Shown here piece after piece: positions 45,074 through 58,200 of a DNA stretch of 64,000 nt (position 1 is the stretch's first letter; each line of letters starts with the position of its first letter). Under the pieces are notes generated by a model. That model was not told the origin of the DNA. It did not search any database and saw only the letters and a list, made by a program, of their open reading frames with translations. Source of the DNA: Neospora caninum Liverpool (lineage: Eukaryota > Apicomplexa > Conoidasida > Eucoccidiorida > Sarcocystidae); assembly GCF_000208865.1 (NCBI RefSeq), contig NC_018396.1, forward strand, positions 3,529,101 through 3,593,100, written 5' to 3'. Made by a program: the position numbers and the translations under genes.

Positions 45074-46238
45074 GGATAGGCGAGACAGGGGTTCATGTGC
45101 GTCCGTCTGTCGTAGGTCTGTAATGACTTCTCCTGCGACGGCGGCTGCGAGGTGGGGCCGTGGAGCGACTGGAGTGCATGCACAGCGCCCTGTGGTGGAG
45201 GGACGAAGAAGAGGACTCGCGAAGTTCGCAAAAAGGAAGACGGCGCGGACTGCCCTCCTCGTCGTCAAGAGGCCGTTTGCAATCAACACATTTGCGGTAA
45301 ATGAGAAAATGCATTTTACTTTTGGCAAGGAAAGGGACCCAAGAGCCCGCCAGTCAGCCAGAGAGCTTTCGCAGCTGTGCCAAGAGTTCTTCGAGAGGCT
45401 TCGAAGCCGTTCTCCAGGCCAGAGGCTATTGTGCGGTTCGTGGATATGCGAACACCAGATATCTCAGTCATGTAGAACAAACGCTGAAACCTGAAGATTC
45501 ACTCGGGCTCGCACGTACCGAGCACATATATCCACATACACTCACATACCGACCGGCATAAAGGCTTTTTGTGCATGTGACTGTACCTATACATCCCTGT
45601 ATGAACAAATCGGGTTAAACAGCATACCTGCATACCTTTGGTGGTTGGATGTTTTACACGCGTTCAAACATATACACACATATGCAGTCATGCAGTTGTC
45701 ATTCATCCTCTTGCTTTTCTCTTTCATCTGCTCAGTTCTCTCTCCCCTCAGTCTTGCTGTTTCTCGCTTCTATCCAGACCCCCCTCCTTCCCCTCGGTTC
45801 TTTCTCTCCACCCAGGAAGTTTGTGTCCGTGACCATTGGGCGCATGCAGTGGGTCACCTTCGGCATTTTCTGTCTCCGGTTCTCTTCAGCGGCTGCGCGT
45901 CCGTCTTTTTCTGTCTCCCTCTCTGTGGCTGTTTCCAGCAATCGATTGCGCCGTTTCCGAGTGGGCACCGTGGAGCGCATGCAGCGTGACATGCGGAGAG
46001 GGACGCGAAAGCCGAACCAGAGAAATAACGGCAGAGCCTCAAGGTATGGGCTCTCCTTGCCCCACAACAGCGCAGGATCGCCTTTGCTTTGCTGGCCGGT
46101 GCGCTTCGGAGTGTCTTGTCTCGGACTGGAGCGACTGGGGTACATGCACAGCTACCTGTGGATTTGGAACCAGAATCAGAGAGCGATCAATCAAGGTGAG
46201 GAAACTCCCCCATAAACCTACACGCGCCAGCGATGCTC

Positions 46239-46274
<36 letters not shown>

Positions 46275-49200
46275 CCTGTCGACAGTGTATATATGGCTAT
46301 TTGTACGCACATGTGCACGGATATGCATCCATATACCACCTTCACATGGCACGCCACCCACATGTATCCGTTTTAGTATACGCCTATTTACATGCAGGCC
46401 TGGTACTTCCACCGGGGCCCTGGACCAACCTTTCGTTTGCTTGGTCTTTTGCAAACGTGTGTGAAAATGTTGCTAAGACTTGAAGACAGGACAGAATTGG
46501 CGGTTTTCATGCGCATGCCTGCATACATACATGCAGGTATATGCATATATGTTAGTATCTATCGTTAGATAGCTATATATATATATATATATATGTATAT
46601 TTTGTGGATACTCAAGACAGCATACATGGCTTTCTCTCCACATGTATAGTATTCGAGTTTTCGTGAAAGTGTGGACGTTCGAATGATGAGAACTTGTTGA
46701 TTGCATGTAGAATGGCGTTGAATGCGCTTCGTTTTCTCCTCGCCTGTCAGCTGTCGTCTCTCATTTTTTCACGGTTTTGTGTCCCTGCTGTCTTCGGGTT
46801 CCCCCTCCCCCCCCCCTTCCCCTCCTTGTCCGCCTGATGTTTCATCTGCAAAATCTCCCCCCTTCGTTTTCTCTGCTCATTCTCCTTGTTTCTGTCCCCT
46901 CTGCTTTCCCGCTCATTCCGGTCCGCGCGCGCTCCTCTGTCGTGCTGCACAGACGCCGCCAACGCACTCAGGAGGCGCGGGATGTCCCGAGTTAGCGGAA
47001 AGCCAAGAGTGCTTCTCCACGTGTCCCGTCTCCTGCGTTGTCGGCGAATGGGAAGAGTGGGGCGACTGCGCTGACCTCTGTCACCAGGTATGGCTCTCGT
47101 AATGAAAAATGCCCGTGTCTTTCGAGTTTCCTGCCCAACTCGCGATATAACTATATATATATATATATATATATATGTATAAATACGTATACATACACAC
47201 ACCTGTGGCCGTGATTGTTTACCTGTGTATGTATACTCGTGTTCGTCTGCCTATCTGTTTAGTGGTTTCTATTGTGAAGATTTGGATCGTGTAGTGAGGT
47301 CCCGTGTGTGTCTCGCCAGGAGCGAGTGATCCAGGCAGCAGATGCATGTGTTTTTGTACATCAAGACATGTGGACCGACCTCCTGCACTCAAGGGTATAA
47401 ACAAGTGGATAGAAACGTTTGGAGGGGGATCACGGGAGTGCTGGCGTCTCTCGGTGTTTCTTCCGGGGAATGGCTCTGCCAGCCTTTCGCATCCGCCACA
47501 ACTGTTTTTTGCTCTCCTTTCTCTTGGGAGCCTTAACGACCTGTCTGTACACCCGGGCGTTGATCTCTCGCTGAGGGTCTCTGCGTGTTAGAGCCGTTTT
47601 TCTGCCTCGCGGCCGCTTGCGCTTCAGACGGAGTGAGAGAGGGCGAAGGGCCGCATATGTTTCCTTCTGTTTTTTCCCGGAACGACTGGCGGCAGCCTTC
47701 TGCTCGGCTCGGTCGTGGGTCTCACGTTTTCACCTGCGCAATCGACGGTGTCTGTGTTTTGTCTCCGTGTCTCTTCGCCATCCCGGGAAAAGGTCGGCGT
47801 TGTGGAGCCAATCACGACCCGCAGCCGCGCGATTCTCTTGGAGGCGCCCGACTGCCCCAGCCCGTCGACTCTGATTCAGAGTGAAGCATGCACTGCGCTT
47901 GGTTTCCAATGCGGTAGGGGGGCAAAAGATACACAAAGCAAAACTGCGCGTCGAAAAACCGAAAGAGGTGCTAAATGGCTCAATAAAAACGAAAAAGCAT
48001 GTACATAACCACGGGGGAGATGTGGCAGACATGACTAAAGAGATGTTGGCGTTCAGACACATCTAGAGATAAATACTCATGTACGCAAGACACAACCTTA
48101 CTTCGGTGCGTCTGTCTCCCCCAACTGCCCATTCCTCCGCTTCCGTACATGTCCATTCCAAAAAGCAGTGTTTCTGTAAATTGAATTACTACCCCTCTTG
48201 CCCTACACCCTTGTACCCCTACACATATGAAAATATACACACAACCACACATATTCATATATATATATGCGATCGGAGGTAGCCTGATTCTTCATGGAGC
48301 CGGGAGGCGTTCCACCCCACCTGTCGCCCTGGCACCATCGTCCGGCGTTTCCTGGCGATTTCCGTTTCTCGTGATTTCGCTTCCAGACGTGGACTGCGAA
48401 GTCGGGGAGTGGGGCGCCTGGGGGCCGTGCAGCGCGACGTGCGGCGGCGGCCAGCGGCGGCGCAGGCGCGCGATGCTTCGATCGCCCAAGGGCCAGGGGA
48501 AGGCCTGTCCGCCTTTGGTCGATGTGAACCCGTGTGCTCTCGAGTCCTGTGGTAAGGAGAAGAGAAAGTCGGTGTGTCTTTGAAGGAAGGGATAGGGACA
48601 TCGAGGCGCATGCAGCTGAGGAGAATGCTCTCGTGGTTCACGTGCCGTCTCTCCTCTCACTGGGGGTAAGGTCGAGAAGAGGGAAGAGCGTTCAAGTGCC
48701 CAGGTTGGCCCCGCGGGCATTCGGCCTTCCTTGCAGTTCCAGAAAAGCCTCGCGGAAGACGAGCCCGCGAGTCCGACACACACACACACACGAGCGAGGC
48801 CTGCCGGCCGTGTGTTGCCGCTCACGCCAAGCCTCCGCGAGAGGGAGAGTCGAGACGCGGTCTCCTTCTCTTCTCCTGTCTCCTTTGCTCGCAGCCGTGG
48901 TCGAGGGCCAGATGATCGCGTCGTGCGTCTACGGAGAATGGAGCCCGTTTCGGGAGTGCGACGCCACGTGCGGCGTCGGCCGGCAAAGAAGCATCCGAGC
49001 CATTCTGGCGTTTCCGTCCTCGCCGTTTGACCCCGAGGGGAACATTATGCTCGACAGCACTGTCTGTACAGACACCGACCGCTTTCAGACGTGCCACGGC
49101 CCTCCTTGTCGTAAGTGAAGGTCGTAGTGCGCGAAGCAAAGACCAGCGACCAAGAAACGCCTCACACATCCACGAATGGCCCCGCCCCCACCTCGTGTCC

Positions 49201-52200
49201 ACACACGGTGCTTTGAGCCGCGCGGAGAGTGTCGCCGAAAATGCGCCTGGCCTTGGTTGACAAACAGCCGAGAAAACGGTGTCTCCGCCGGTGGCCGTTT
49301 CCCTCTTTCGTCGCAATCTGGGGAAGCCTCGCTTCCTCATCTTTTTCGCTTCGCGGCGTAGCCTCCCGCCCGTTCCAGCTTTTGGTGTCTTTCTGTCGAT
49401 CCCTCTCTCTGCGTCACCGCTTCTCCCCAGTTAGGAGACACCGACAACCAAGTTGTCCACGATGGCTGCACACCGCCGGGCCCCCGCTCCGATCCTCTTT
49501 CGGCTGCACTGGATGTGCTTTCCACTGTCCTTCCCGTGTGCTCTCTCCGCGCCTCTGTTTCAGCTGTCGATTGCCAGGTGACTGCCTGGGGCGCGTGGTC
49601 CAGCTGCTCCGTCACTTGCGGAGGCGGGAATCAAGACCGCTTGCGCTCGGTTGTGCGGCCAGCGGCAAATGGAGGAAAAGAGTGTCCCATTTTACGACAA
49701 GTCCACACATGTGCGACGTACCCTTGTCGTAAGTCCCCACGACGCAGACACACCACGTATTTTAAAACCACGCAAACACAGGACGGGGTGTCTCTCCGAG
49801 CGCGCCCACGCGAAGGCAGCTGGAGTAGGCGAGTCGATATGCAAGGGCTGCGGCGTGAGGGCGTGTATGTGGCCGGCGGCGCGCGGGAAAGGACGCTCTG
49901 TGCTGAGGCGCATCTCCGCGCCGCCCTGACCGTTCGGCTCGACGGCGTGTTTCTCCAGCAACGAGCAACCCAGCCTGCGTGTTGTCCGCGTCGAGTCGTC
50001 GTGTTTTCGAATCGACTTCCCTCGACTTCTGGTTCGTTTCGTGCCCCGCTTCCAACTCTCCTCCCCTGACCCGTCCTGTCGGTCCTCTGTTCGATCCCTT
50101 CTTTTTTTGTGGGTTCTCCGATCTGTCGACTCCGCGTTGCCCGTCGCCACGTTTCCTGGCCGCTAGAAGCTCCATGCGGCCACGTGCCGTTCTTCTTTCG
50201 GCTTTTCAGCAACCGACTGCCTGCTCTCAGACTGGACAGAGTGGACGCTGTGCTCTGCGGAGTGCGGCCTCGGCGCCCAGACTCGGACGCGCCGCATTCT
50301 GACTCCGGCCTCGGTCGATCCTCCTGGAGCTGCATGCGGGCCGCTGGCAGAGGAGAAAAAGTGTTTTTCTACCAGGGGAGCCTGCAAAGAGGACTGCGAG
50401 TTGTCGGAGTGGAGCCCCTGGACGCCGTGCTCGCAGTCGTGCGGGGTCGGCGGGGTCAGGACGAGCTCGCGGGAGATCCGGAAGCCTGGAGGCGTGGGCG
50501 GCGGGCGGAGCTGCGCCGGAGAGAGTCTGTTGAAGGAAGAAGCATGCAACGAAAACATTCCCTGCGTAGGCGACTGCGAAGTAGGCGACTGGGGCGACTG
50601 GACGGGCTGCTCGGTCTCTTGCAGCGAGTGGAAGACGCAAGAGGAAAAGATGAAGAGCGAGCGCGGGGCCAGACGCATGCGCTCGCAGCGGCCGCCGCAG
50701 GCGACGGGCGCGCGGGAGGGTCGTCGACTGGCCCCTGCGTTCGAAGACGAAGCCGAGGAGGAGACGGGACGAAACGCCCTGGCCTCGCTCCCTGGCGGCG
50801 GCAAGCGCATGCGAAGTCGCGCGATCTTGAAGCCGGAGAAAAACGGAGGCAAGGCGTGCCCGCCGACGGAAGAGATCGACGACTCATGCAACGCGGATAT
50901 CCCCTGTCCCGTCGAGTGTACGTACACCCCGTGGACCGACTGGACGCCCTGCAGCGTCACGTGTGGCGTGGGTAGGCAAACCCGCACGCGCGAAATCGAG
51001 ACGGAGGCGCGGTTCGGCGGCCAGCCCTGCGACAACTTGGAAGACGCCATCGACTGCATGGCAGACGTCTTGTGCGTCGACGACTGCGAAGTCAGCGAGT
51101 GGGGCGATTGGAGCAGCTGCTCGGCCACGTGCGGAGGCGGCGTCCGAAAGCGAGGAAGACAAGTAAGAGGCAATCCCGTCGGCTAGGGACCAGGAAGCTC
51201 TCTTCGGGCTTGGCTGCAGCCTCGTTCCGCCTGCCCGCCCGTAAGAACACCGGCGAGGGACAGGCACGGGGGCGCCGTCACCACACACATCCTAGCGCAT
51301 CACCACACGTCACGGCAAAAGGACATCCGCCGCCGAAAACGCGAAAAAACAGGAGAGACGAACTCCCTCGCCGCATTCGCAATCGTCTTATGGCGCTCCG
51401 TGTATCCCTCGCGCGCGGATGCCCCGCCCAGGGGCGCGGGTCGTAGCCGACAAGTTTCCAACGCCTCCGGTGCCTCGCCCGTTTCTCTGTCTCGTTCGAG
51501 CGCGCGCTCTGCCTGTGTCGGCACGTGTGATCAGGTTATGAAGCCGCCGTCGAACGGCGGCCGGCCGTGTCCACCGCTCACGGACTTTGATGCATGCGGC
51601 CTGGCGAGCTGCCACGGCACCGACTGCGAAGTCGCCGAGTGGGGCGCGTGGTCTGCCTGCTCCAAAAACTGCGGAGGCGGCGTGCACGTGCGGACGCGGG
51701 CGGTTTTGACGGAGAAGCGCGGCAACGGGCGCGACTGTCCGTCGCCGCTCTTTGAGCGCGAAGGCTGCAACTTGTTCCGGTGTCCAGACACCGTGTGTGA
51801 AGACAACCCCGACGTCCCGGTCATGACTGGCGGCGTCGAGTGTCGCGTCCTGCTCGCCATGGGTTGTCACCGCTTGTTGAAAGACCTCGCGGAGGAGAAC
51901 GACCGCGAGTTCCCCTCGCACATCCCGCCCGAGACGCGCGTCCAGGACGCCTGCCCCACGACGTGCGGGACCTGCACAGAGTGCGCGCCAGGGTGCCAGC
52001 TGCGCGACCTCGGAAACCGCCACTGCGACGAGGCCTGCAACAACCCCGCGTGCCGGATGGACCTCGGCGACTGCGGAGGCGACTGCGAGCTCGACCGGGA
52101 GAAACGCTCAAACTTCTTCGCCGCCCTCGGCGTCGCCGCCGAACCGCCCACTTCGACGCTCCTCCAGGGCCAGATGGCGGTCCTCAGCTGTAAAGACGCG

Positions 52201-55200
52201 GGAACGCGCTTCGCCGGGTTCCCCGCTCTGCGGCAACTCGCCATTGCGTGCAGAGGCCGCGACGCCATGGAAGTCTTGCCGCACGGCCTCCGCCTCGGGC
52301 CGGATAGCGAAGGAAGCGCGCTGGGCGGCGACCGGCCGCAGCGCGACCTCGCGCTCCCGGCCTGCGTCCCAGACGTCTGCCCGTACGTCCACGTCGAGGG
52401 CTTTGCCGACGAGGGCGGCGGCAAGCCCCGCGGGCCTTCTCTGAAGCAGCTGAACGGTATCTACTACCGGGGCGACGCGCAGCGCGGCCTGCCCAGATAC
52501 ATTCAAGACAAGTACTCGAAGCCGAAGTACTTCCTCTGGATGCATGCAGACGCCGACGCGGCCGCGGGCGCCGATGCGCCACAGGATGCGTTCGCAGCCC
52601 AGGCCCCCGCGCCGGGATCTGCCTTTGTGTGGCGACTCACTGCGACGGATCCTCTCGACTCGGCGGACTCCTCGTTCACTCCGAGCTCGCGAGAGACCGA
52701 AAAGGGCGAGAAAGAAGCGAGCGGCAGCCTCTCCGCCGCGGGCGTCGGCGCGAGGTGCACAGCGCCGCCTGTCGGCCAGGATGGGCCTCTCGACTGCGTG
52801 GACGTTTGGGCGGTCGGTGAAGTGAACGCGGCTGGCGCCGTCCAAGCTGAGAAGAAGATCCCGGCAAAAACCATCACGTCAGTCTCTGCTGTGCATTGCG
52901 GGCTCCGGGGTGGATTGCATGCATTGACACACCACACGCTTACGTCCCGGCCTTTCCGTTCGGGCGCAACTGGACTGCAGAAAACTGAAGTCGTAGTTTT
53001 CGAACGGCTGTCCCCCTTCAAGAAAGACAGCGAAGGTGTCAGCCCGGGGCAGTTGTGCGTGGAACATCTCAGATTCCCGTCCTTCTCAAACACTCCAAGT
53101 GGAGCTCCAGAAAATGGGCAAAACGCTTGTACAGGAGATCGCGACGCGACCCAACTGGCATAACGTGCAGTGATAAGGCTTACACCCCCTTCTTTCTTCA
53201 ATAGCCTGTTTGGCTTTCCCCCGCTGGGTGCACTGTGTGTCCACACGTTCTGTCGCACACTCTGCTGCCTCTGTCCTGGCTCTGCACATCCCCCATCGAC
53301 GCGCGCGCGCAGAGGTGAATCTCGCGAGAAACCTGTGTGTAGAGGCGTAGGCATGTTTCGATTCTCGCTCCTGCACACGCGTGTGCGGGTCTTCTGGCTT
53401 TCCACAGGAGCATCATCTCTCGCGTTTTCTCGGCCCGTTCCGTGTGTTCCTCGTTTCCACTCTTCGTGTGTGCAGCCTGCGGTGTCTCGCTTCGGAGGAA
53501 GAGAAGGACGAGGTGGAGGCTGCGCTGCGCGCCGCGTCGCTTTCCTCGGCGGCTCTGGCGAGCGAGCGCCCGGAAGCCTTCAGAGGCCCGCCGTCCACCG
53601 TCGTTGCGGGGACGCCGATGATTTGCGAAGACCAGCCTGACGTGGAGCGCGTGTCGCAGAAGACGTGCGCGGAGCTGAAGAAGCTGCTAAAGTGCGACTT
53701 CGTCCTCGAAGACGCCGGCGTCGAAGACCTCCCAGACTTCCTTCCCGCCGACGCAACTCTGGCGCTCGCGTGCCCGCAGACCTGCGGCCTCTGCAAAGAG
53801 TGCGCGTTCAGGTGCCCGCTCTGGTTCCTCGGCAACCGCCACTGCGACGCCGCGTGCAACAATGCGGAGTGCGAGTTCGACCGCGGCGACTGCGCCGGCG
53901 AGAACGCGCTGGCCGGAGCCGGACACGGAAACCGAGAAGCGGGAACGAGGGGGGACGGAGACGCCCAGGGCGCGGGCGGCGAGGCGCCCTCGAGCGGCCT
54001 CTCGGTGTCTGAAGAAGCGTCGCAGAAGAAGCCGCCTCGAAGTAGGGAACGCGAGGGGTATCCGGCCGCCCGCGAAGCGTGCGCAGACGACCCGGCCGTC
54101 AAGGAAATGGGCTACACATGCAAGTTGCTGATCAAAGTCGCCAAGGAGCAGTTCCCCGCTCTCGGATGCGAGGCGCGGCTCCTCGACCTCAACAAGGACG
54201 CCCATCTCCCGCCCGGCATCCCAAAGATCACCCGAGTCAAAGACGCGTGTCCCAAGTCCTGCGACGCATGCGACGGTGAGCGACATGGAACCCCCCGTGG
54301 ATATAGAGAGAAAAGGCGGAAGGCCACGTGACTTCAACCGGAAGCGACGGGCGCCGGCTTCTCCCGAAATGCGGTGGGCTTCACCCTTGGCGCTTCTTCG
54401 CGTCTTTCCCGACGAGACGCTAGCCGTATGCGTGCTGGCGGCGGGTACGCGTGCGGGCGGCGGGTGTCTTTGCTCCGCCTGGCCGTCTAGCTCCGCCTGG
54501 CCGTCTAGCTCCGCTGGCTTGGCTTTGCTCGTTCAGACAGGGCGGGAGCGTATGCAACTCACCTGCGAGTTGGAGGCTCGTTTTCCTGTCTCTCTTCAGA
54601 CGAAGATCTGCTTCGGCGCCCCTCGCCTGCGGGCGCTGCTCCGTCAGCTGCCGAGGACAAGGCCGTGCCGTGCGAGGACGATCCTGCAGTCCGCGAAATG
54701 GGCTACACGTGCAAGCTCTTGCTGTCGGTTGCGCAGGAAGGGAAAGGCGGATGCAATGCGCGGCTGCTGGACCTGGACGAAAACAAGCAAGAGCTGCCGC
54801 CGGGGATCCCCACGGTCACGCGGGTAAAGGACGCATGCCCGAAAACGTGCAACGCGTGCAACGGTAGGCGACGCGCAAAACCGGCCTGGGAGGGAGAAGG
54901 AAAGACTCCGGGCGCAGCGGCAGGCAGGCCAAGGCTGCCCCCTCGGCGACACAAACATCAAACAGGGCGCGGCGTGGGTCCTCAGGGGGATGGGACAAAA
55001 AGCGGGAATCCGCCAACGGGATGAAGCAAAACCACACACACACACTGAAACCGCAGGCAGCAGCCTCGGCCCTGCCAAACGTGTCCGTCTCGATCTATGT
55101 ACATGTATAACATGTACTTGTATACATATACGATTTATTCACATGCATCGGTTTAATACGTTGATGAGCCTGGATATATCTGTATATATGTATATATGTA

Positions 55201-58200
55201 TATATGTATATATATGTGTGTACGTATACGCCGCTCGAACTCAGTATGTGGATCTGCGTCTAGTGGGTGTCGACAGTGTTCGCCTTCGAAGCTCCCAAAA
55301 GGGCAACGCTGCAACTTCACGCAGAAGCGGATCTCTCCCTGTCTCCCTCGCCCCCAGCGTTTTGTACCTCTTTGTCAATCAATGCATACGCAGTGTCTGT
55401 GTGTACACGCATGTAGGCGCATGTGCTTGCATGTGCATGTATGTGCAAGCACCTGTGCGCCTTTTTTCTGTGCCTCTTCCTTCTGATCTCCGTGTTCATC
55501 CGGTCGGCGTGTGTTCTGCGGTTCTCTCTTCAGACCCAGATCGTCTCATCCGGAGAAATGAAGACGCCGCGACTGCATGCGAAGACGACCCTCTGGTGAA
55601 GTCGATGGGCTACACGTGCAAGCTTCTCGTGCGGGCTGCTGAGGAGCACGAGGGGTGCGCCACGCGTTTGATCACGCTGAAGCCCGACCAAGTTCTTCCT
55701 CCTGGAATTCCAAACGAAACACGAGTCAAAGATGCGTGCCCCAAAACGTGTAGAGCCTGTACCGGTAAGAGCACACATTCAGCCCCGAGTCCACATCTCG
55801 CCCCCGGCGTGCCTCTCCATTTCGACTCCGACCCACCCTGCTCGTGTCCTTGCGAAAAAAGCGCATGCATTCTCCATGCAGTCGTGTAGACCGGCGTTGC
55901 CACGCCCGTCTACTTCCCCACCCCCTCGCCTTTGTGCGCTTGCGTGGAACCCTGCGAGAGGCGGTGTCTCCCGCCCTCTGGTCCTTGGAAGCTTCGCGTA
56001 TCTGTCTCGTCCGCCTTGTCCTGTTTTTTCAAGACCCCGATCGGCTAGTTCGCCCCGCTGGCGACGACCCCGCAACTGCATGCGAAGACAATCCTGCAGT
56101 GGAGGCTCTCGGATACACCTGCAAGCTCCTGCTCTCCGTCGCGGCGACGGAAGACCTCGGCGGCTGCTCCGCGCTTCTTCGCGACTTGCAGAGACCTGGC
56201 GAGAAGATGCCCAGCGGCCTCCCGGAGGAGACGCGGGTGAAAGATGCGTGCCCCAAGACCTGTCGCTCCTGTGACGGTGAGAGCGACGAACAAGCGCGAG
56301 AAAGAAAGTCGCGAAACTCGGCAAGTCTCAGACACCTCGCGCAAAGCGGAAAGCCCACATTTGGACTGTAGAGAAACAGACGCAAAAACAGAAGACTACT
56401 TTCGACAAAACAGAGAAGAAGTTTCCGTTCCAGACCCGCGTACGGGTGTGTAGGAGTGTGAGTGTGTGCTGGGTGGATTTGAAAGGAGAAAAGTGCACAG
56501 AAAAGCCGGGGAAGAAGCGAAAACGCCGGAGAGCGACAAGGGAACAGGCGTGTCGGAGGGAGAGAGCACAGATCCTGTCAGTTTAACTTCCTCTGCGAAA
56601 TCTGTTCCCTTTTCCCCCTCTTTTATATGTTTCGGTCTTCTCTTTCTCCCGTCGCTCCCAGACCCCTCCCTGCTCGTCCCTGCGGCGAAAGAGAAACCGG
56701 ACAACCTCTCTTGTCTCGGCGACTGCTGCGACGTCCCAATGCTCGAACAGGAAACGGGTGAGCGGCGAGAAGGAGCAAAGGAGACAGGAGGAAACGGCCT
56801 GGGAGACTCCGCGCACCGTGCTGGACTGCATGCTCTGCATGCAGTCGGATGTTTGCCTCTCCGAATGCACATATTCACCTGTCCACTCGTTTACGTACGT
56901 ACACGTGTATATAAATGTACGGAGGGGCTCAGGTCCATCTACGCATGAGCGTTTCTTTTCTTCCACGAGACCCATGTCATGCACGCGAGACAGGCGTGCG
57001 CGTTGTTTCGTCTACTCATATCTATACAAGTATCCATACACATACGCGTACAGATACACACCTACATCTACACTTATACACTGGCACACATTCATACACA
57101 AATGTATATAGTGTATGCGTGTGTATGGGTGAAAAGAGAAAGGCAATAGAAGACGGTTTTTTCTCGGTTGCTGAACAGAAGGTATCGCTCACACCTGGCA
57201 CAGGCGGAAGGGGGCGATACTGTTCCTGTACATCCCGCCGTTAGTGGTTGTGCGGTCGACACTGCAAACCGACGACAGGGCCCTAAGGAACGCGCCGGGC
57301 CTGCACTGCGGGCCTCACTGGGACATTCCGCCGTCGCCTGGGCTTCATCTCTTGTCCTCGTTCCCGCTCGTTTCCTTCTTTCCAGACTCTTCCCTATCTT
57401 CTCTTTTCTCTCTCCTTCTTCTCTCTTCTCCTCCCTCTTTCTTCTCCCTCCTGTCTCTCTCATTCTCACTCTTCTCCTGTCTCTCTTTTCTCCCTCCTGT
57501 CTCGCTCTCTTGTCTCTCTCATTCTCTCTCTCATTTGGCTCTCTGGCGTCTGTTTCTCAGGGTATACCTGCAAGCAGATCAAGGCGTTTGTGAACGACGA
57601 CTGTTCGATTTTGTTGAAGGATTTGAGCAGCGCGCCGCTGCCTCCGCAGGTCCCGGCGTCGACGACTCTGGAGGACGCGTGCCCGTTCACGTGTGGGGCG
57701 TGTTCGACCGAGCAGTGCAACGACAACCCGCTCGTCGAGTTCATGGGTTATTCGTGTGCGGCGATAATTGAGGCGGCGGCGAGTCGTGGGGGCTGCGACG
57801 CCTTCCTGAAGGACCTCGCAGCTCCAGCGGACCGGCCGTTTCCGCCGGAGATTCCCGCCCACACGCGCGTCAAGGACGCCTGCATGCGGTCCTGCAAGAA
57901 CTGTCCTTCGATCCGCGAAACGGACCAGGCTGCGCCTTGCCATGATGACCCGAGACTCCCCCAGATGGGCTACAGCTGCGAGACGATGCTGCCGTACGCC
58001 TCTCGAGGATGTGGAACCGTGCTGCGCGACTTACTGCCCTCGACGACGGTATACCTCGATGGCGTGGATCCCGCCGAGTCGCTCGCGACGTACTGCAGCC
58101 TCTCGTGTGGGATCTGCATGCAGAAGAAGCAGAAACCCGGGAACGGGTGTAGGAACAACCCGCTCGTCGAGGCTCACGGCTTCTCTTGCGCGCTCCTCGT

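Noticed and set aside
50109..50975. Arg-rich alternative frame through exon 11
   Set aside because: It is a shadow of the TSR frame, with none of the Cys/Trp pattern and high Arg/Gly from GC-rich codons.
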